64,000 nt of DNA from Pseudomonas asplenii (lineage in GTDB: Bacteria; Pseudomonadota; Gammaproteobacteria; Pseudomonadales; Pseudomonadaceae), in assembly GCF_001293465.1 (NCBI RefSeq), contig NZ_JSYZ01000028.1, positions 1-64,000 of the forward strand, in the 5' to 3' direction. Of this stretch, positions 59,796-64,000 are shown in pieces (positions within the stretch are counted from its first letter, which is position 1; every line of letters starts with the position of its first letter). A model generated the notes under the pieces. It had not been told where the DNA came from. It saw nothing but the letters and a program-made list of their open reading frames with translations, and made no database searches. Position numbers and translations under genes: made by a program.

Positions 59796-59923
59796 ATGGG
59801 TTGGTCGGCATGGCGGTGGCGCACGGCCCCGCAGCGCTCGCAGCATTCGCATTTGTGCCCGGCGACGTCACTGATCAGCAGGCTGCGCCACTGGCATCCA
59901 TACAACAGGCAGACGAGTTTCAT
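59786..59923 (-). CDS. 45-residue Cys-rich small protein, DUF1660-like
   Basis: A 45-residue protein, MKLVCLLYGCQW then a CECCERCGAVRH block, preceded by a strong GGGAGGT site six bases upstream. The KL(V/L)CxL(F/Y)GCxW start and a following CxCCxRC pair resemble small zinc-ribbon proteins (DUF1660 type) found in Pseudomonas phages and genomes. Its end runs into a REP element. The function is unknown. Confidence 0.6.
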   Translation of the reverse strand: MKLVCLLYGCQWRSLLISDVAGHKCECCERCGAVRHRHADQPIHL

Positions 59924-60111
59924 CTGGCACCTCCCTGGCCCTGGAAAGAAGGCCCTTACAAAGACTGACCTGTCGCTGCCGTGAAGGTTTTATTTAATTG
60001 CGTCCCGTGTCATTGGTCGCCCGCGCCCGCAAAAAAACTAAACCTTTTTCCCAGGCCCCGGGTCGCACCTAACGCGACACTGAAGTCGCACCAACGAGCA
60101 AGGAGTGAAAG

Positions 60112-60612
60112 ATGAGCAATCCATTCTTCAAATACGCGGGCCTGGCGCTGGCACTGGGCATGGCATCGCTGCAGGTGCAGGCCGCGACCTCCAACGATTT
60201 CGTCGATGCCGCCACCGAATCGGGCATCTCCGAAGTGGTGCTCGGCAAGCTGGCCCAGGAGAAGAGCCACAGCGCCGACATCAAGCAGTTCGCCGCAAAG
60301 ATGGTCAGCGATCACACCCAGGCCAACCAGAAACTCTCCGAGATCGCCCACAAGCTGGACATCGAGGTGCCCGACGAGGCGGCGCTGACCGACAAGGTCA
60401 AGAAGATGATCCTGGAATGGCGTGACGAATCCTTCGACAAGTCCTATGTCGAGAATCAGCTCAAGGCTCACGAAAAAGCCGTGGAGCTGTTCAAGAAGGA
60501 AGCGGCTTCCTCGGACAAGGCCGAGCTGAAGGCGTTCGCCAGCGAGACCCTGCCGACGCTCGAGCATCACCTGGAGCAGGTCAAGGCGTTGCATGCCAGC
60601 CATGGCAAGTGA
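60112..60612 (+). CDS. Exported DUF4142-family protein
   Basis: A 166-residue exported helical protein with a signal peptide (YAGLALALGMASLQVQA). The DUF4142 four-helix ferritin-like layout is seen: FVDAATESGISEVVLGKLAQ, IKQFAAKMVSDHTQANQKL, ENQLKAHEKAVELFKKEA and FASETLPTLEHHLEQVKAL, with a histidine-rich last helix. These proteins are stress-linked in many proteobacteria. AAGGAG lies seven bases before the ATG. Confidence 0.85.
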   Translation: MSNPFFKYAGLALALGMASLQVQAATSNDFVDAATESGISEVVLGKLAQEKSHSADIKQFAAKMVSDHTQANQKLSEIAHKLDIEVPDEAALTDKVKKMILEWRDESFDKSYVENQLKAHEKAVELFKKEAASSDKAELKAFASETLPTLEHHLEQVKALHASHGK

Positions 60613-60676
60613 CGGACATCCGTAGTTGATGAGCCGGGTCCAGGGGCTCCCGGATGGCCCCCGGCCCCGGTTTTAT

Positions 60677-60937
60677 CTAGTGCTGGCGCTCGTCCCTGGG
60701 CGGTTTTGCCGGCCCTTGGGGATCCACTTGCGGGTCCTCCAGGTCTGGGGAGTCCGGATCGAAGCCGAGGTCGTTCTTCACACTCGCCTGTTCGGATGAA
60801 TGCGGGCCCTGGTCCCGGGCTGTTTTCTGTGCGGTGGAGTCGTGCCCGGTTCCGGACGAGCCGTCGGGCCGGTGAGCATCGTTATCCCGCTCTTGCTCAC
60901 CCTGGGTTTTCGCCTGTGCTTGCGTGTCTTTTTCCAT
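60677..60937 (-). CDS. Small hydrophilic disordered protein
   Basis: An 86-residue protein rich in Asp, Gln, Gly and Pro (DPDSPDLEDPQVDPQGPAKPP), with no Cys, signal or hydrophobic core, so it is likely disordered. This composition recalls stress- or desiccation-related small proteins. It is an isolated gene in the minus direction. It may be a chance frame, but codon use is Pseudomonas-like. Confidence 0.5.
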   Translation of the reverse strand: MEKDTQAQAKTQGEQERDNDAHRPDGSSGTGHDSTAQKTARDQGPHSSEQASVKNDLGFDPDSPDLEDPQVDPQGPAKPPRDERQH

Positions 60938-61081
60938 GTCGCCTCCTAGCCTTTGCGGTATGCGGGCGCCCGCTTGACAGTCGCCGATAGCTTACCGCCC
61001 ACGTTGAACACGAAGGGGTAGACCGCTGCCGTCGCCGGGGTGTTCAGAATCATTTGCCCGAATTCGCTCTCGCCAGGCCCG

Positions 61082-61594
61082 TCAGATATCGTGGCTATAG
61101 AACAACGAGTACGACTCTATGCCCTGGTTTGGCTTCTTGATACTCGCGTTGGAATAATGAATGACGCGAACACCCAGGCGCTGATTGTTCGTCAACTTGA
61201 TACCGGCGCCCAGTCGGTCTTCAAAGTTGAAGGCACTTCCCAGTTTCTTGTCGCCGACTCTCGAGCCCGAGAAAGTGGAGACACCTACACCGATCTCCAC
61301 AAAGGGTACTACGCCCGAGTTGCCGAACTCGTAGACGAATACCGGGGCGAAAGAAAGAGTGTGACGCGTTCCCGCCTGATCTCCGGCCCCCCAATAGGTG
61401 TAGCCCATATCCCAATAGCCGGTCAGATGCCCTGTGGAAGTATTGAACCACTGCTGATCCCAGCCAAAGCCCAGGCCCGCGCGAAGGGCCGGGGCTCCCT
61501 GGCCTGTAGCGCCGATGGCCGCGGAAATTTCCGCCGCCTGTGCCCCGGTTCCGAAACAGCCTGCAAACAAGGCGGGGATCAGTAACTTTCTCAC
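61082..61594 (-). CDS. pagL: Lipid A 3-O-deacylase PagL
   Basis: A 170-residue outer-membrane beta-barrel with a signal peptide (LLIPALFAGCFGTGAQAAE). The C-terminal HYSNASIKKPNQGIESYSLFYS block contains the His-Ser and Glu catalytic residues of PagL, which removes the 3-O acyl chain from lipid A and changes endotoxin signalling and envelope properties. Length fits the family. It is transcribed from the minus strand, alone. The gap 61595-61921 has no gene that I can support. Confidence 0.9.
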   Translation of the reverse strand: MRKLLIPALFAGCFGTGAQAAEISAAIGATGQGAPALRAGLGFGWDQQWFNTSTGHLTGYWDMGYTYWGAGDQAGTRHTLSFAPVFVYEFGNSGVVPFVEIGVGVSTFSGSRVGDKKLGSAFNFEDRLGAGIKLTNNQRLGVRVIHYSNASIKKPNQGIESYSLFYSHDI

Positions 61595-61921
61595 AGCAAT
61601 TCCTTAATATCATCAGTGGCTCTATTCAACTTCCTACATCTTGCCCGGTATTTGGCAAGATACCTGAAGGCAGCAATCATCGCCGTCATGGGCAATAACT
61701 AACGACGGCGCGAAGTTTAAAGTGTGTATCCACTGCGATGATATAAGGCGAAGAAGGCCGAAGCTGTCAGATCGAGGCCGATGGGAATCCCGATTCACCA
61801 CTCGACGACAGTAGGTAGAACAGCCATTAATCACCCAGGCCGTTTGTCCATCGCCCTGAACCCTCCAGGATTCCCAAGGGTCGCTATGAGTATGTATTGA
61901 CTCGAATGAATGGATGCACTC

Positions 61922-62839
61922 ATGAGCGAGATCCGCATTGGTATTTCCGGTTGGCGCTACAGCCCGTGGCGCAAGGATTTCTATCCGAAGGGGCTGCGCC
62001 AGGATGATGAGTTGGCCTTCGCTTCGCGGGCGGTCAACACCATCGAGATCAATGGTTCGTTCTATGCCCTGCAGACGCCTGAACGCTATGTGCAGTGGCG
62101 CGACAGCACGCCGGATGGCTTTGTGTTTTCGGTCAAGGCGCCGCGCTATATCACCCATGTGCGCAGGCTTCGCGAGATCGACGAGCCGCTGGCCAATTTC
62201 TTCGCTTCAGGCCCGCTGATGCTGGGGGACAAGCTGGGGCCGTTTCTCTGGCAGTTTCCGCCGTCGATGAGGTTCGATGAACAGCGCTTCAGCGATTTTC
62301 TGGAAAAACTGCCCAAGGACCGCCAGGCCGCCCGGGCTTGCGCCGGGCATGCCGCCGAGCGCCTGCAGGGCAACGGCGGCACCACCAATCGCGGCAACGC
62401 GCGCCTGCGCCATGCCGTGGAAATCCGGCATCCGAGTTTTCTCTGTGAGACGTTCGTCGACCTGTTGCGCAAGCACGAGGTGGCGCTGGTGGTCTCCGAC
62501 AGCGCCGGCAAATGGCCGTATGTCGAGGATGTCACCGCCGATTTCGTCTACCTGCGCCTGCACGGCGACGTCGAACTCTACAGCAGCGGCTACACCGCCA
62601 AGGCGCTGCACCGTTGGCGCTCGCGGATCCAGGCCTGGAGCGAGGGTGGCCAGCCGCGGGATGCCGAGCTGATCGTTCAGCGGGCGCCGGCCAGGCGGGC
62701 TTCGCGTGATGTGTACTGCTACTTCGACAACGACCAGAAGGTGCACGCTCCGTACGACGCCCGCCGCCTGCTGGCCGATCTCGGCCTGGACGGCGAACTG
62801 GTCACCGAGCCCGGCGTGGAGCCGCAGGTGCAGCTATAG
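61922..62839 (+). CDS. DUF72-family protein
   Basis: A 305-residue YecE/DUF72 protein with a TIM-barrel-like fold: GISGWRYSPWRKDFYPKGL, TIEINGSFYALQTPERYVQW, FSVKAPRYITH, GPFLWQFPPSMRFDEQRF, HAVEIRHPSF and YCYFDNDQKVHAPYDARRL. The function is still uncertain. The start is ATG 61922 (MSEIRIG) or the in-frame ATG 61910. DUF72 genes are often near ku and ligD in pseudomonads, and the next gene here is ligD. Confidence 0.88.
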   Translation: MSEIRIGISGWRYSPWRKDFYPKGLRQDDELAFASRAVNTIEINGSFYALQTPERYVQWRDSTPDGFVFSVKAPRYITHVRRLREIDEPLANFFASGPLMLGDKLGPFLWQFPPSMRFDEQRFSDFLEKLPKDRQAARACAGHAAERLQGNGGTTNRGNARLRHAVEIRHPSFLCETFVDLLRKHEVALVVSDSAGKWPYVEDVTADFVYLRLHGDVELYSSGYTAKALHRWRSRIQAWSEGGQPRDAELIVQRAPARRASRDVYCYFDNDQKVHAPYDARRLLADLGLDGELVTEPGVEPQVQL

Positions 62840-62933
62840 GCAGGCTCGGCGGCAGCCACGAGCTTTTTTGAACTCCCGGACTGGCCCTCACATCCCAACC
62901 AGAGAGACCTCGTGAATCGTTACGGAGCCCGTC

Positions 62934-64000
62934 ATGGCCAAGCCTCTTGAGGAATATCAGCGCAAACGCGACTTCAATGCCACGCCCGAGCCCGCCGGCA
63001 AGCGTCGGCGCCCCGATACGGCGCACGCGCTGCAGTACTGCATTCAGAAGCATGACGCCAGCCATCTGCATTATGACTTTCGCCTCGAGCTGGACGGCAC
63101 CCTGAAAAGCTGGGCGATCCCCAAGGGCCCCTCGCTCGACCCCAAGGTTCGTCGCCTGGCGGTTCATGTCGAAGACCACCCGCTGGACTATGCGGATTTC
63201 GAGGGCAACATCCCCGAGGGGCATTACGGCGCCGGTGACGTGATCGTCTGGGACCGCGGCATCTGGGAGCCCGAGGGCGATCCTCGTGAAGCCTATGCCA
63301 AGGGCAAGCTGCGTTTTCGCCTGCAAGGCGAGAAGCTGTCGGGCACCTGGAACCTGTTCCGCACTCACCTGGCGGGCAAGAAGGAGCAATGGATGCTGGT
63401 CAAGTCCCACGACGGCCAGGCCCGCAGCGAAGCGGATTACAGCATCGTCGCCGCTCTCCCCGACAGCGTACTCAGTGATCGAACCCTGGTGCCGCGCCAG
63501 GCGGCCTCGCCTGCTCGCCAACATGAAGCCAAACCGAAGCCGCGGCCCCAGGCAGCCAGCCTGCCGGCGGCGCTGCAACCGCAGCTTGCCACCCTGGTCG
63601 ACTCGCCGCCCAGCGGGGACTGGCGCTACGAGGTCAAGTTCGACGGCTACCGCATCCTGGCCCGTATCGACGGGGATGACGTTCGCCTGTTCACCCGCAA
63701 CGGCCACGACTGGAGTGCGAAAATGCCGCGCCAGGTCGAGGCGCTCAAGGCACTGGGCCTGGACTCGGCGTGGCTCGATGGCGAGATGGTCGTCCTGGAC
63801 CGTCACGGCGTTGCCGATTTCCAGGCGTTGCAGAATGCTTTCGACACCGAGCATGACGAGCGCATCACCTACTACCTGTTCGATCTGCCCTTCCTCGGCG
63901 GCAAGGACCTGCGCCCGCTACCGATACAGGATCGGCGCGGTACCCTGGCGCAATTGCTCGAACACAACGACTCCGAGCGACTGAAGTTTTCCGCCGATTT
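62934..64000 (+). CDS. ligD: DNA ligase D (5' part, runs off the window)
   Basis: The reading frame is open to the right edge, so at least 355 residues are present and the 3' end is missing. Residues 1-160 form the 3'-phosphoesterase domain (QYCIQKHDASHLHYDFRLELDG, WAIPKGPSLDPKVRRLAVHVEDHPLDYADFEG). From about residue 200 the ATP-dependent ligase domain begins, with the adenylated Lys in YEVKFDGYRI. The polymerase domain expected at the C-terminus lies outside. LigD with Ku joins double-strand ends. GGAG lies six bases before the ATG. Confidence 0.95.
   Translation, partial: MAKPLEEYQRKRDFNATPEPAGKRRRPDTAHALQYCIQKHDASHLHYDFRLELDGTLKSWAIPKGPSLDPKVRRLAVHVEDHPLDYADFEGNIPEGHYGAGDVIVWDRGIWEPEGDPREAYAKGKLRFRLQGEKLSGTWNLFRTHLAGKKEQWMLVKSHDGQARSEADYSIVAALPDSVLSDRTLVPRQAASPARQHEAKPKPRPQAASLPAALQPQLATLVDSPPSGDWRYEVKFDGYRILARIDGDDVRLFTRNGHDWSAKMPRQVEALKALGLDSAWLDGEMVVLDRHGVADFQALQNAFDTEHDERITYYLFDLPFLGGKDLRPLPIQDRRGTLAQLLEHNDSERLKFSAD

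Noticed and set aside
1..64000. CRISPR arrays, rRNA and tRNA genes
   Set aside because: No regularly spaced direct repeats or rRNA/tRNA-like sequences were seen.

Overview
The window reads as a chromosome segment of a fluorescent pseudomonad (P. fluorescens group). Several genes are close to Pseudomonas proteins I recognise by sequence: MexT/MexS, PchA/B/C/D, PmtA-type metallothionein, PagL, FAN1 and LigD. Base composition is GC-rich with Pseudomonas codon use, and REP-type palindromes sit between genes. I see no rRNA, tRNA or CRISPR array.

Layout, left to right. 1-3.75 kb: a P4-type integrase next to mexT, then divergent mexS. 3.9-7.3 kb: a possible 38-residue peptide gene, a PP-loop ATPase of unknown function and a MocR-like regulator. 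7.3-11.3 kb: a repair pair (FAN1-type nuclease and a nuclease-helicase) behind a LexA box. 11.3-14.6 kb: an accessory isoprenoid precursor operon (idi, prenyl synthase, dxs) with no terpene synthase in view. 14.9-25 kb: mostly ordinary genes (lipoprotein, TPR-like protein, nucleoside permease family protein, lone tyrosine recombinase, esterase, PAS-LuxR regulator, ClC channel).

25.1-38.8 kb: a salicylate-cysteine siderophore locus. It has a TonB receptor, an FptX-like permease, one 1778-residue NRPS (carrier, cyclization, cysteine adenylation with a stuffed methyltransferase-like domain, carrier, thioesterase), PchC, PchB, PchA and PchD homologues, and a TetR regulator. Unlike pyochelin loci it has only one cysteine module and no reductase or PchR, so the expected product is a mono-thiazoline such as dihydroaeruginoic acid or a methylated relative.

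39-45.5 kb: a lipoprotein, an orphan Cache histidine kinase, a periplasmic binding protein and a patch of lower-GC hypothetical genes. 45.5-53.9 kb: a tightly packed leftward operon of a GT4-GT2 fused glycosyltransferase, a HemN-like radical SAM enzyme, two paralogous duplicated-domain proteins, an MFS exporter and a cytochrome P450. I recognise no known pathway for this combination, and it is the best candidate for an undescribed biosynthetic system. 54.5-57.9 kb: a DmpA-type peptidase, an amino-acid permease and a LuxR regulator. 58.4-64 kb: small stress-type and envelope genes, including a metallothionein whose start overlaps the preceding stop, a 45-residue Cys protein, DUF4142, PagL, DUF72 and the 5' part of ligD, which runs off the right edge.
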